Source: Ricordea florida
Taxonomy: Eukaryota; Cnidaria; Anthozoa; Corallimorpharia; Ricordeidae
Assembly: GCA_949710005.1 (NCBI GenBank)
Contig: OX453286.1
Coordinates: forward strand, 25,691,010-25,755,009
Length of the DNA stretch: 64,000 bases
Direction of reading: 5' to 3'
Shown: piece by piece, positions 1-13,939 of the stretch
How the letters are laid out: each line of letters opens with the position of its first letter
Numbering within the stretch: position 1 is the stretch's first letter
Position numbers and translations under genes: made by a program
Notes under the pieces: model-generated
Databases searched by the model: none
What the model was told of the DNA's origin: nothing
Seen by the model: only the letters and a program-made list of their open reading frames with translations

Positions 1-3000
1 AACAGCCTGGTTGTTTTCATTTGCATATTCATAAAGTTTCATTATTCATGAAGATGTGTTCTGGAATAACCTGGTGAATTATTGCCTGACCAGACCCTAT
101 CGCGTGCCCCGGATATAATGATTTTTTTAAAAATAGTAAATTTTAAAAACAGAAGATGAGCTAATATACAAAGACAAGGAAACGTGAGGTAACATTTGTC
201 GTAACTATGACGTCAAACTTCTAAGCTTTTTATGACAACATTGAAATGCGTCAAGTACTGTCAAGTGGGACGCGTTCATGACTTTATTGATCACGCCTCC
301 TGGTCAGAGGAGGTAAAGTAGATTCTCCTTATATGGTGTGCATATAGTCAGTTAAGCGCAGAAATTTAACAAATTGCGTAATACTATTTCCGAGTGTAGC
401 GGCTGGGGCCACGATGTCGTTAATTTACTGATATTTTGTCGATAATGGTCCCTATTGAGCCGCGTAGAGGGAGTTTGTCACAACAAATCCAGCGAACGAG
501 ATATTGTAGTATTGTAGCTTTATTTGACGAATCACTGAATTTGCGTAGAAACTGAAATTATAAGACTGGTGGGGCTAACTATTGCATAACAACGCCGGCG
601 AGTAAAACGGATCACAAAATTACACAAGCATATTAAAATCAAATTAAACTAAAACGAAAGCAAAAGAAATTGGGGAAATCTAAGTACAATGAACACGTTA
701 CATACCTCTTTACTCCCGATACGATAAAAGGAAAACGATGAAGACGAACACAATGTTAATCGATAAAACGTGCTGTGGACGAGCCGAAAATATCACGAGG
801 TTGTAACATAAGATGTGATATGTCAATCAACGCTAGCTGTCTAATATTCGCTATTGTCTTACACCGAGCCTCGGTAGGGCGAGGAAAACATTTTTTACGG
901 GTTTATTACCGGGGCTCGGCCAAAGGCTGGCACCGGTTATAAAATGCAGACGGTTTCTGTCGTTTTTTCAACGTTACATTGTTAGGGATATATCGCTGGC
1001 TCGTTACTTTTGCTCGCTGGCTCATTGAAGTCTTATCCGCCATTTTGAAAAGCACGAGGCATGGAGGACAATCAAGAGAAAGATTATAGCTATTTGTTCC
1101 CCAACCTTTACGATGCACTAGTTTATGAGCGAAAATTTAAGAGTGATATTTGGAGAGACAAAATTTACGAGCGATCACTTAAGAGTGAACCTTCCATCGT
1201 GAAACTTATCGAGAATAAGAGCGACTTATCAAAGCTATCTACATTGAGTGAAGCTTCCATCGTGAGAGGTGCGAGAGGTTAACTATATCTATGCAATCCC
1301 GTGTCCCACTGGGCCCCGGTAAGTTCCACGTAGTGGTTCTCGTTATCATACAGAAATCAGTTTCTGTGATATCAGTGTGACAAGCACTCGGCTATTATAC
1401 CTGGCTGTTACAGAAGGTTGTGGTGCCCAGGGATTGGCCTGTTCGCCTGTAGCAGGAGGCCATTACTCAGCTCCTGCTGTCTGTGGCTAACAGCGACTTA
1501 CAATTCCTCTCCTCTTTTTGACTTTACTGTACTGGAGTCTTTCTGGAGCAGTGTTTATTTGTTTGCATAGCGAGCACTCGATCGCAAAAAGCTAATTTCT
1601 CTAAGATTTTTACCCAGGCTGGCGCGTAAAAACTGGGTCTGGCATTTTTAGGCAAGGGTCTCCCAGACTCGCAGTATTGTAGATTTGCCAATTTGTTACC
1701 CTCTTATCTGCTCGGTAGGCCTGTCAAACTCCAATGTTGTGTGTTTAATGTAAGTTTTAGTTAGAGAATAATATGATTCAGACCAAATTTGAATAGCTGA
1801 AGGAGTTAAGCTTTACACAGTTATAATTGTAAAATCAAAACCACTATGAGTGCTCCCAGGTTGCATACAGTATAATGAGTCGATGTTGCTGTAATGAACC
1901 ATTCAGCACTCAAGAAAAATAAAATAAATGGCGTCATCACCAAGCACGGCAAACGTGCGGTAATCATATCTTGTGTTAACTCTAGTTCTGATTCACTAGA
2001 GAAGAAGTCCCGCATCTTTCAGCTAATCATCCCGGAAATGTTAAACCAAAGCAGTCGCGTAGTAAAATTAAAACTGCTCTATTATCGGTTAAGGTGATTC
2101 TCAGAATTAATAACGTAACTTCTCACCGACACCATTCCAATTAATCAGTAGTGGTTATTGAAACATACCAGTCCATTAATTGATTTTTGCCGATTTTCTG
2201 GTTGGACCTACAGAGGAATAAGAAACGGAAGGCTGTGAGATAATGGTATCCAACCCCTGTAAAAACTGACGCGCAATCTGCAATTTTGATCACTGCTTAG
2301 TCGGTTGTTATGAGAAATATCTCACGGCACTGTGCGTTGGTCGCAAGGTCAGTTAATTATTAATAGCGGTATTAATAGATTCTGATAAATAAAAATTCTG
2401 GCCTCGTTAACGTTCTTGCACAGTTTTTTATGAAATTAAACTGCTTTTAAATTGTTAGAATTTTGTATCAATCAGCTAATGACAAAAGTGACTACAATCG
2501 CAAATCTGTTGCTAATTTAGAGAAAAAAACAGCAATGCAAAAGATATGTCTTACTTAGTACGTGAGTACGTAGCTCTATCACGAATGTCACCACTCAAGA
2601 TTTCACACAGTAGATATACATAGAAAGATTAATTTCTCTCTGGTTGAATCAGAGTCTACGCCGGGAAAACCACTGTTGTCAAAAATTGTGAATTTTAAGT
2701 AGCTTATATGAGATTTATTAGATATGTGCCCATAGACATAACCAAAAGTGACTGTTCTGCATTACAAGTTCCTTCCTTTCGGCAAAATGATAAGAGCTGG
2801 AAAGACGCATCCTTAAATATTGTTTTTATTTATTTGCAAGAGGTAGAACATAAGAGTTTCTTCCTCGGTCAAGAAACGCTTTCATGTTTTGTAGTGTTGA
2901 GAACATTTTACAAGGTGAAAAGGAACACAAATTGCCTCCGAACAACGAAATGCTCTCATTGTCTCTTAAGTGTGTAGGTAAATATCTTACTTATTTTAAA

Positions 3001-6000
3001 GTGCTGTTATTGTTCCTCGACCATCCAGTTTTGCGTTGAACCCTTTCGCTTTTGTAATTTTATGAAAAAATGAACATTTTCTTTGTAAAATTAACGATAG
3101 CGGAGAATTAGGAAAAAATTTTCTCTTATCTTGGTTTATACTTTGTAGCGCTAAGTGATTGGTTGAAGAAGCGTTCAAACTACAGTGTTTGTCATATTGT
3201 GGCATCGTTTATTAAACGCCTATTGCCTCATTGTTGTCAAGTAAAAGCTCGTTTTTATCACATTTTTTGACGAATGGTCTATCGGCAGCTGAGCAGATGT
3301 CGTGGAGATGGAATAAAACGACCAAGTTGTGTTTGAATAGAACAGAATAAAAAGGTATAAGGTATGAAAAGTACACACCTTTTAAACTAATCCTACCTTT
3401 CTTATTTTCCATAGGATAAATTCGTGTGATCGGAACTTCATATTGCGATCTTATCAAAACGAGGGGAAACGAAAAGCAGCCTAAGTCAGAGGGATTTTGA
3501 GCCCAGCTTTATTACATCTCAAGCCAATGAACTTGTTTGGGGATTTTTAATAGTGGATGGTTGATTGGACGTTTTAAAAAAGAAATTGTCGTTACGTGGA
3601 CCGACAATAGTAAAATTTTGGGTAAAAGAAGAAGCCGTTTCCGTGCTAAGCTCTCTGGATTAGATAAATAAGGTGATAAGATAGAACGGGAGAAAATTCT
3701 CCACTTACATCACGGAAAACATGTACATGCATGGACAGGCAACATAAAAGCGTTTGTAGAACTGACAATCAGAGGTCGAAGTGATAATGGCGGTTCACAG
3801 ACTGGTCTACAAAGATTCTGATTGTTGATGTAGACGTCTCTTATTTGGTTTGTATATTAGGGACAGTCATAAACTCAAGTTTGAACACTGTCAGCGATTT
3901 AAAAATATTTCGGAAACAGTCTACACAGAAGTGTTGTCTGTAGGCGGCAGGCTGTAAAAAGTATGTCCTTTTTTTCTTCTTTTTATATCTTGATAACAAA
4001 CAAGTGGTCAGTTGTCGTTTTGAAAGAACTGGATTAAACTACGTCCTATGAAAGTCTGAAAGGCTATGAAAACAGCAGTCTATTTTTCGTAAATCTATTT
4101 CGCAAAAAAATCGAGTAGCAAAGACTCGGGGAAGGTTCTGCTTTTCAAAATTTACAGCCTTTATGATGTCGATCTCACAGATCATTTGACAACTTCTAAA
4201 TAAATATTAATGGTGGCACTTCATTACTTCATTTTTTTTATATACTCAGTATAATTTACTATGTCTGTGAAGAGAAAACGGCAGCAGTTTGCTTTAACCG
4301 CTCAGTGTTATAATTTAAGTCTAGCATGCAAATAGCTAATAACATTTCATCTCCCCCAAACACACAAATTGCGCACACAGTTGTATTTCAGTCGACGCTT
4401 TGACTAACGTTTTAACATAAATTACAACTACTGTGCTTTTCAGCATTTGATTAAAATGGTTTAGTATCTGAGAAATGTACCTTTTATTGGTAATTCCTGA
4501 CACTGTTCCGTTAAATTGATTTTTTTCTTAACAGACCATAAACACAAGTGGCGGTGGTGTGGTTTTTGCGCGGATTTTAATATATCCTTTCGGTTAAAAA
4601 CAGTGGACGAAAACAGCTTAACCCGAGCTAATACAGTGAGATAGTAGAGGAATAGATGCAGGGAATCCGCTAGCTGACTATTTGAGTATGTCAAGGTAGG
4701 ACGCATTCTATTTTCTTCATCTTCTATTCAACCTCAGCAACCTGCAGTAATTTCTATTCAGTGATGCTATATAAATAATAAATTTTTGAACGGTTTTAGT
4801 TGCTTTGTGGAAGTACATTTTATCACGTTGACGTTTTGATAGAAAAAGCGAATAAAAGATGTGTTTATACTAACACGACTTAAATAGGCAAGAATTTAAG
4901 CGTGTTGTGGCTTTAAAGGGCAGTGTTTGTGAAATCGGCTGCTATCAACTTTGGGACCAGGAGAGACTGATTAAAGGAAGCTGCATACAATATGAAGCGC
5001 ATTGAGATACCGACAATATACAACCATTGTAACCTCTTTTAAACTCTACTTATTGGTGGTCCAGTATGTTTGAGAGCAACCAGTTATCAGATCTAAGAAA
5101 AAGAGAACTTAAGGATATCTGTGAACTGTGGTATTGCCACGCACTATTCAGTTGACCTTAAATAGTTATAACTAAAGGAATAGATTTTTGATAAATATTT
5201 CAAACCATTATGCTGACGAACTGAGAACTTGATGATCAGGTCTCAATTTCTCCTTCTCTCCCCAAGGAAAGGAGAATTGACATCCGAAGCTTCTACTTCA
5301 AAACTAAAATTTAGCCGTCGCCTGCAATGCACGAAATAATTGAAAAAAACTGTCTGCAGGTAGGATGATGGATGGATTAACGACAAAAACCAAGCAAAAC
5401 ACATGTTCAGCCTGTAAGCTTTTCCAGTGAAAACTTTTAGCTGTGTTCTCTATTTTGTCTTTGTTGTAGATGTCTTTATGTTTATGTAATATTCCACGAG
5501 GAACCACGAAAATATCCTCAAGGATCCGGATTTAAAACTCATTAAATTCTTCATCTATCTCCTCTCTTTTATTTCCCTTCCTGGAGGCTAATAACCTTCA
5601 TTTCTTTATGGAAGGGGAAGCGGTGAAGAGTACCTGCAATTTTGTGGGGAGCATTTTATTGCATTAAGTCCGGAAAGCTTGTTTTTGCTTCCGTGGCACA
5701 AACTTTATTGTACCTGAATTTCACAAGCAGTGAGAGCGAGGAAGTTAAAAAAACAAGGCTGGAACAAAGTCATAAGTATTTAGGGTGGGTACGGTGAATG
5801 GTGCCCTGTTGCGTTTTTGACCTTCTTTTTTACCCTGAAGTGTTTTCAGTAGATGTGACTGCAAACTATAACATACATCAAAACCACCGCTAACATCGAT
5901 CGAAGCGCAATTTTAAAGCTGGATAAAACTAATTTTCAGGATGTGGGGAAATAAAATTCCCTCCACCGCTATTCAAATGAACTTGGTTATGATTAAAGAA

Positions 6001-6267
6001 TCGCGAAGCACGCAAACCACGAAAGGGTTTCGCAATTGATTTCAGGAAAATTCCCCACTAATTATTCCAGGGTATTCTGGATGGTCTGTATATGAGTGGA
6101 GACAGGTTGGATAACAAACGAAGATTTAGTTTCCTTTGTGAGGGACGAATTTCAGTATTTTTGTGATTATCAATAGGGCAAACTTAAAAAAAGTAATTTT
6201 AACTAATATAATAGGAAAAGTCAAGCAAAAAGCGGAAATATCATAACCTTGAGGCTTTTCCGGTTAA
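1..6267. other. Gene-poor flank, left end
   Basis: AT-rich DNA in which I see no convincing exon series, RNA gene or transposon with clear ends. The one open frame with a reasonable start context is listed separately at 1061-1282. The other open frames are short, have no recognisable protein motif and overlap in several frames, as expected by chance. Confidence 0.5.
1061..1282 (+). CDS. Unrecognised 73-codon ORF, possibly a first exon
   Basis: I do not recognise this protein. It starts with an ATG that has G at -3 and G at +4, a fair Kozak context, and runs 73 codons to TAA. The peptide is very charged and polar (many K, E, D and S), with no membrane segment or signal peptide. Near its end the sequence GAGAG|GTTAAC could serve as a 5' splice site, so it might be the first exon of a gene whose later exons I cannot find. 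The 200 bases before it carry a short direct repeat (CGCTGGCTCGTT-like, twice). It may equally be a chance frame inside an unrecognised repeat. Confidence 0.2.
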   Translation: MEDNQEKDYSYLFPNLYDALVYERKFKSDIWRDKIYERSLKSEPSIVKLIENKSDLSKLSTLSEASIVRGARG

Positions 6268-6269
6268 TA

Positions 6270-6639
6270 GGGAGCTTAAGCAGGAACGACAACGACGCCG
6301 AGGACGGCACGTTCCATGAAATGGATTTGTTTTTCTCCTGTACCCGCAATGGCGGCAGGCTTGTTTCATTTTCCTTCCATAACTTTTCAAACCGCCGATT
6401 TTACCAACTTAATCAGTTCACAGTTCATTACAAATTTTTCCAGGCAATTTTGTCGTTTGGCTGACTCGCTTTTTCCAGAAAACCTGAAAAATGGTCATTT
6501 CACGTTGTTGTCAATTTGCAGAGGATGGCTGAGAAATCTACCAGACTGCGTTTCGCACGCTGTGCAGTTTCATTGTTTCGTTCATCAACGCCGTTGTTTT
6601 GTGCCGTTGTAGTCGGCGTCGTCGTCGTGTTAAGGTTCC
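6270..6639. mobile_element. MITE with GGGAGCTTAAGC / GGTTCC inverted ends
   Basis: The left end begins GGGAGCTTAAGCAGG and continues into a run of ACGAC/GACGCCGA words. The right end is the imperfect inverse, with GTCGGCGTCGTCGTCG followed by TTAAGGTTCC. The 370-bp body has no transposase frame. TA flanks both ends (6268-6269 and 6640-6641), consistent with a TA target duplication. A second copy of the same family with similar length lies at 56214-56590, and a truncated left end lies at 50384. Confidence 0.65.
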
Positions 6640-6641
6640 TA

Positions 6642-9600
6642 ATGTGTTATGTCAGCTGTCCATTTTCTTTCAAAAACATTTCATTTAGCTTACAGCATGT
6701 TACAGGGATCGAACCCAGTTGCCAAGAGCACTAGAGTCTTGACTGAACCGACACTACTCTGTCTTATAAACAAGATGGTAGCAGGGAGCCGGTCTTCATC
6801 AGTTTACGTTGTTTATCTTTGAGTGGTACAAAATAAATGGTTGATAGAAAAAAGACGTGATGATATGGAGATTAAAACGGTAAAACCTTCTGACAGTCGC
6901 AGTTTAGTTGTTGCTGTAGTTTGATGTAGGAGCAAGTTCCATCCATCAGCTATTCATTTATAGAGCAATTCCGATTTATTTCATTTCTTACTTAGCTCTT
7001 AACCCAGGAGAAATAAAACAATAATATTTGGTCCTTTATCCAAGGACCTGATTTTCCCTTTATTTCAGTTCTAAGACTCAAAGCAAAGTAAGAACCTTGG
7101 CGTATTGGAATCGGCCCATTTCAGTTATAGAAAATTGTGAACGGTTTCAATGTAGCCTGCGAGGAGGCTCTCGATAAGTTGTTGGCTAAGGTTTTAGTTA
7201 TGCTTGAGGAGTTAACGCAGTGGGGTGGGGTGGGTAGGTCTTTCTCCCTCGATTACTCTTACAATATTGCGCCCGCAGTTAGGCTAACTTATTCAAACAT
7301 TTTATAATCTGTGCTAATACAGGAGCCCATTGGCCAGTAAGAATATTCTATCAGGATAACCGTTCCTTACTCGTGTAAGCGCGTTAAATTTAATCAAGGT
7401 TCTGTGGTGTCAAATAAATTTTGATGTTAGAACAAGATCGCTTGTTCGCCCGAATTTTACTTTGTCGACAGTTCCCGGGAAAACTTGTAAACCAGCTAAG
7501 CCACCTTGCTTGTCTGACTGAATACAATGCATCAGGGTCAGTTGCAGCTAATCAAATAAGTTTTTTTTTCCCGTTCTCTGTGTTTTTATTTTTTATAAAA
7601 GATGACAGCATTTAATGTTAAAAACTGCAGGCTCGTAGAACAACATGCGAGGCGAAATTTCTTCTGTAGAATAAAAATTTATTTTGAACATTTTTTTTCA
7701 GTACTGGCTCTTATGTCCTGAATGTTGTTTTAATCTTATAAATTAAGATTATTCGTAGTAAAATTTTGTTCAGGAACCGACAGTAATGATACAGGAAATA
7801 ATTAGTATTCTGACCTCCTAATTCTGACGGAGTTTTGTTTTGATGTTCTTCAGAATAGAAAAGAAAAGCAAGTGCATCTGTTTTTAGATCATGATAGAAA
7901 CTGGTTAACCCGAGTGAAATTGTTATTCAGGTCAAAACGTGCAGATAAAGCAGCGATACATTATAGTGATAAACTGTTTAACCGCCAATAACAACTTTGT
8001 GACGGTAAAGCCTTTTCCGTTTCTTGTGAAGCTTTGGATCAATATTCCGGCTGTTTGGCTCTGATAATAATTCCGTGTTCGATTAAAGGAATTGTAATAA
8101 CTAACCATTAGTACAGATACTGATCTACATGACTTTTGGAGATTTATTGCATGCAGTTTCTTTATTACTTACACAGATTTCATTGGGGAAAGATCATGGA
8201 CTCATGCTGGTACCAAACTTCCCTAGATCTGTCTTCAGCTACAATTGTATGCGAATCTTGTTTCTCAATTCTAAAAAGACCATTTTTGATATATTGCTTC
8301 GCTAGCAAGAGCAAAACTTCAGTCCACTGGAACAACTTGGAATCGTTGAATTTTAATATCACTCGAAATAGTTACTACGCTAGGAAACGATTTTTATTAT
8401 AAGGATATAGTCAAAGAGTTTCCCATTCACTGGTTAATGTAAAACAAGTAGAAACATGCCCTGAATACAAATCAGTAATCAACACAATACAGTGTCACGG
8501 GGCGGCGCTTTGCCGCAGTTATTAAAGAGTTGTTATTGGAAACTTTTTGTTTTTCTAATTATTTGGAGATTTAATACTGGTAATTTTAATAAAAGCCACA
8601 AGAAGGTGATCGCGTTTACAGTTTTGACTGAAAAACGAAAGGTACTAGTTAACTCCTTGGGACTGAGTTGGTTTCCTTTTACGAATTGGATTCAATTCTT
8701 TGAAGAGACACAGGAATATCCAGAGGTAGGCTTCAATATGCCACTTTATATTACATGGAGAATATAAAATAACTTTATGACAAATAGATCGGGTCGCCTG
8801 AATTTGAAAAGTCTTGTAAAACGTGTTTAATTTTAGTTTGGGAAATAACGAGGAAAAGAAATATTCGATGCCAAATTTTAAGTTCACCGCGCATATATAG
8901 AGAAAATTACCTCTGCCTTCGAACCTTTAAATAACAAGTGTGCTAAATTCTCTGGAAAGAAAGAGACAGATTTAATTTGCGTTTCCAGCTCTCGAGCTCC
9001 GACGACTGAGAACAAGAGAACTGTATATTATATATAGAAATTTTGTTTTGTTTTTAGGCTTTGGAGAAACGAATCCAAATTTTGATAAAACAGCAGTTTA
9101 GAAATAAATTGAATTCTCAATGTATGCATCTTTTATTAGCATGTATGGTGAAAATTAATAAAATGAAAGAAAGCTTTTATTTTTTATGGAAGGTTTATTT
9201 TCCTTTAACTGTTTGGCATTCTTTTATGTTTGTGTCAAATATTTCTACTTTTACGGCAGAAAATATTTTGTGTTGCAAATCAACGCCAGGAGAAAGTTTT
9301 CGCTCTAAAATGACTTTTTCCGCAATTATGTAAAACGAAGGCAAAGCTAATCAATTTTATGCTTGCATGGTAATGCAATAAAATTAATACCGGCATTTCT
9401 TTTTTTTTGTCATTTTAAGTTTAGTAGATAAATCTTGTTGAAGCGACAAGAGATAAAAAATGTCACCGCGTCCCTGACGATCCGGCGGCTCCAAAAATCA
9501 AGGCAATTTAGACTTAATTGCATTTTCGTTTTGATCAAGAGTGGTTGACTAACTCTAAGAAACCGCCTAAAGATATCGCGTTTTATCTCAACCAGATTTG

Positions 9601-12600
9601 ATTTTAATTTTTTCGATGTGTTTAACCTATTCAAACCTTGCTCCCTCATGTCGGCGCCTGCTCATGTTTAATATTCCATGTTTATTACCTTTGAGAGTAT
9701 TCTCGGTTTGTCCACAAATTTCTTTTATTCAATAATTTAGAATGGTGATTTCCTATGCTTTATATTATTTCTCAGTACGTTTCATAATCCCCACCGTGTC
9801 ATTGACCAGCTACAAAACGCCAACCATTTTAACTTTTTTAATTGTGAGAAACAACCTGCGAATAGAGCACTCTTCCTGCTTCTAAACAATACTGTACGGT
9901 GGAGCTGTTTGTATCATCCTTCAGTGCGATTCAAACTTTTATTTATAAGCTACTGAACATTACCCTAAACTTCAAGTGACGCTGTTGCGTTTTTAGTTTT
10001 TTCCCTCGAAAAACTTCAGGTAACTATTCAATATGGTATTTAAGTTGCTTGTATACTTGGTGCAATAAATTCGCAAAGGTTTCGCATTTTAGTCGTATTT
10101 ATCGACTATTTCCTTATCGCTCTTGCATAATCATTTGATTTCTCTCTTCATCAATTTTTATTGTATAATCTATGTTAAGTTGGCGGGATATCAAGGGAAA
10201 ATTAGCATGAAAAACTTTAATAAATTTTCGCATTAATTTATATATTTATTTTATATATTTCATTGTGCTTTTGCCTTAGTGGTCCTGCCTAGAGAAATGT
10301 CATGAAATCAAATCTCCTCATAAAAAAACAACAATAGATAGGAGACAATAAAATTTATACAGTAATTCTTGTTTTAAATGGAATTTTGAATTTTAAACTC
10401 AACAAAATCCAGACGGAAAATTTTGAGCTGTGCTAATGATCAAATTCCTGTTCGATACCAAAGACACATGGATATTCTATTAAATATCAACCACAAAATT
10501 GCCAGCTTACTTGTCTAAATCATGATCATTTCTACCCTTCTGAAAGTTTATATCCTCCTGGAATGAAAACGCTGCTGAGGAAAATCGCAGTTGGACTCTA
10601 AGTTCTGTTTTTTTTTCAATCAAATACTTAACTGCATAATTGACATTGTGGGTCACCTATCTGAGTGCCAATCTAAAATTAGCTATTTTATCATTCTCTA
10701 AATATAATTGTGACCGCTTTTGCAGATAAAAGTTCCAAGGATAAAGAAATTGTCAAGTAAGGGTTTGGAAGTAAATTTATTACAATTTTTATTTTTTATT
10801 AATTTTTTATTTATATTTTTTATTGATTGTCATTTCCATCAAAAATGTATATTACATTTTTTTATATAAACACTTCATATGACTGTCAAAACCAAGATGT
10901 AACTGTTACACTACTTTCAATGTTACAATGTTTTTGACGTATATGATATAAAAGGTTTCTCTTTTTTCCTGTTAGTGTGACCATCATGGGATAAGGTTTG
11001 TGTTTATTAAGACAACTTATGTCTATCTAACAAGAATAATGTAACTCTTTGTGGTGTAATCTTGGTCAGTATCAACGTTTGTAATGTTAGTTATGGCGCA
11101 GAATTGAAGGTTATCGCGATGGGATACGCCAGTAAAAGTTCTAGGCTATCATTTATCTTTGTCATCTGGTTATGGGAAAGTATCAAGTGCGAACCAATTG
11201 TCAGCTAACTCTGAACAAAGCTAAACAAAGCACACTTCTCGTTATGGAAGGTTTTTTCTTGTAAGCGTCAAGGAGCTTTCCCAAGCCGATCCCAATCTCT
11301 TTGTGAGGTACTGGCATATTCATTAGGAGGAAAAATCATTTGTCACAAAAGAACTATTAACTTAATTTTCCCAGATTTAAATGACAAATACCTGAATGTT
11401 TCGAACAAAACCCAGGCATTGTGCTGTAAATACACTTCATTATTAAGATAAATAGAGGCATACAAGCTTCCTGACACTTTAAAGAACACATTGCCCCTGG
11501 CGATTCTTGTTAGCACCTTCTAACTTTCTCATCCAATACCACAGGCCCCAAAAACATTGATTCTAATTTGAACGGAAAACACTACAAAACGTATTTCAGG
11601 ATGTACAAGTTTAGTTTGAGACATTTTTTTGCCGATCAAATGTGAACTCGAGCGAAGACTTGCAATTGAGTCTTGAGTCATAGAGGTAAGACTGTTTGAT
11701 ATGCATGACCGAACGATGCTTGATGTCTTCTACTTTGTGGGAACGTTGCATGTACAATGACAAATTGCAATTGGCAGCTGTTATCTGGGTGTAACAGTAA
11801 CAGAAACAAAATTTGGTTTGTGAGCCGAATATTTAAATGGAAAAAGACTATCAAAAAGAGTTTACTTTCTGTTAGATATATATGATTCTACCGTTTCGTT
11901 TTATCTCTATATCCACTTTACTGTGTTAAAAATAAATTTAAAAGCTGATATTACTGATTATGTAGAAGTAGCGCCATGCGGCGTTGCTGTACACAAAGGC
12001 TACTTATGCTAGCAAAGCTATATTATTTAACGAAGAAGTATTTCGTGAAGGTTCTGATGCGGATGCAGCGATTCCCTCAGCTTAACACCCCATCTTGTTT
12101 CGACCTAAATCGTGGTAACCGAACAACGAAGTTTTTAATCCTAGTGACAATAAAAAAAATTCGGTTTACTTTTTCACCATAGTAGGCTCAATATTAGCAA
12201 TTATTACAATCTTACTTGGAAATAACCACAAAAAGGATATATATTTCAGTGCATCATGTATCATCTTTAAAAATGAAGAATACAGAAGGTACGGGGCCTT
12301 ACAAAATAAGAAGTATTCGCTCTCTGAATCACGGGTTACTTTTCGTTAACCACTGGGCGAAATTACCAAAATGTTGAAAAAGTGATGGGGGGAATAAAAG
12401 TTTCCTTACCCATGCAAAACATCAAGCTGATTTTGACGTCCATTTCCACAAATAAAGCGTGTTCAACATGTTTTAACAACCACGAATTTTGTGAGTAAAA
12501 AAACCTCTAATTGTAGCCAATTCCCTCCTCGTTGGAAAGAATTTTTAAACTGTCTTTTTTTTTTTGAAAAAAAAAAGAGCGCACATGTATGTTGTTGACG

Positions 12601-13183
12601 GCGATAGCAGGATTTAGAAAATTTCCTCAAATAATTTAAGTTGTTTTTCGTGATAAAATTGAACACGAGGCACGTGGTTGAAAAATGCCACGATCCATTT
12701 ATATTTTCCTTTTGAATACTTGTTTCTTTGAACACAACCACTGTGCATTCCTTGAGGACAGCCTGAAAGCAGCAGCATATAACTAAAAACATACTATTTA
12801 TTAATTACCGTGGTCACTATTCAAGAAGTATGCCATCTATTGAACCAAAATTTCAGGTTTCCTTAATAAGATTTATCAAGAAATGCGTTTAATTGGCCAA
12901 ACAAAACAAGACAAAAAAGATAGTGTAGAGAAGCTAAGGGAGTTAGCTATCTCAGACCTGTTATTGGTCGAAAAATATCACGTGGCCTACTATAAGATAA
13001 TCTAATTAAGTCGCAGAAGAGTCTGTTCAAAGGAGCTGTACATGTTTTGAAAAGAAAAATGTATAAAGAAACACTATTGAATTATTGGAAACGAAAATTC
13101 TGCAATAATTAGAATGTCAAGTCTGACTTTCGGCTTCAGGGAAAATGCTATATGCTTGTGTCGGACGCCGCAAACTATTAGAC
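6642..13183. other. Gene-poor, AT-rich stretch
   Basis: I see no gene here. Short open frames in this stretch (for example at 8.1-8.9, 9.1-9.6 and 12.5-12.8 kb) show no motif, overlap on both strands and are not continued by splice-compatible partners. Long T- and A-rich runs occur near 10.2, 10.8 and 12.6 kb. Confidence 0.5.
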
Positions 13184-13186
13184 TTA

Positions 13187-13472
13187 GGGACGGACCATTA
13201 GAAAAGTGATGGGGGGGGGGAGGTTTGGAATTTTCAGCTTGCACGAATTTCTTTTTTCGCTCACTGCTTGTGCAGGAATTTTTTTTCAGGTGAACCCCTC
13301 TGCACGAATTTTTTTTACTACGTGTGAAAAAGTGATAATTGGACCTTCCTTCTGCATGAATTTTTTTTACCTTCTTCTTTGCATGAATTTTTTTTCTTGG
13401 CATTTTCCCTTGCATGAATTTTTTTTGTTTCCCCCCCCCCCCCACCCCATCCCTTTTCTAATGGTCCGTCCC
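13187..13472. mobile_element. Harbinger-like MITE, copy 1 (TSD TTA)
   Basis: A 286-bp element with inverted ends: left GGGACGGACCATTAGAAAAG, right its inverse ending GGTCCGTCCC. It is flanked by TTA on both sides (13184-13186 and 13473-13475). A 3-bp TTA/TAA target duplication is the known signature of PIF/Harbinger transposition. The body has a G-run next to the left end, a C-run next to the right end, and six copies of a word like GCACGAATTTTTTTT or GCATGAATTTTTTTT. There is no transposase. The close relative at 16490-16754 lies in the same orientation. Confidence 0.8.
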
Positions 13473-13477
13473 TTAAT

Positions 13478-13531
13478 ACGGTCTCGCGTAAAAAATGGTT
13501 TTGAAAACCTTTTTTTTCGCGAGACCGTTAA
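13478..13531. repeat. Short hairpin beside the Harbinger-like MITE
   Basis: ACGGTCTCGCG and its inverse CGCGAGACCGT flank an A-rich/T-rich inner pair (AAAAAATGGTTTT against AAAACCTTTTTTT), giving arms of about 25 bp and almost no loop. TTAA lies just outside each arm. It could be a minimal palindromic element or a remnant of one. Confidence 0.55.
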
Positions 13532-13744
13532 GTCAGCATACTTTCAATTCAACTGGTTTACCATTTTTCGCAACTAATTTTTCTATCTTTCGACATGTTA
13601 GAGACAAGTTTTCACTTAAAGGTGCACCAGATCCAATGTTCAGGTTCTTTGTACATTTGGTTTTAACAACTCACAACAGTTTACTTTAAAGAGGCCCTTA
13701 ATTGAGTTCGTGTATCTCGCCGCAAGCATTTAGTCTTTTCAGAA

Positions 13745-13936
13745 AGCGTCTTTCTTCGGTTTATTTAGATAGCTTGTTATAACTAGTTTTTAGAACTAAA
13801 TTTATCTAGGTATGAATTAACCTCAGGGCTCCAGTTGATAGCAGGGTGGCTTTTATAGCTCTCTGATTGGACCACCCTGAGTAATGTATTTCTTTTGTAC
13901 ATTTTTAAATAAAGGCGTCTATCTATCTATCTATTC
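13745..13936 (+). mobile_element. 3' tail of a CR1/L2-like non-LTR retroposon
   Basis: The segment holds a stem (CAGGGTGG ... CCACCCTG), then AATAAAG and a terminal (TCTA)n microsatellite. This layout (stem, AATAAA-like word, short tandem tail) is typical of CR1/L2-clade 3' ends. The retroposon in intron 3 (to 38047) ends in a similar way. No coding part is left here, so it is a heavily 5'-truncated copy. Confidence 0.5.
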
Positions 13937-13939
13937 ATG

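Noticed and set aside
13074..13577. Two overlapping 123-codon frames on opposite strands
   Set aside because: Both lie over the Harbinger-like MITE and consist of Lys/His- or Phe-rich repeats produced by its poly-T words.
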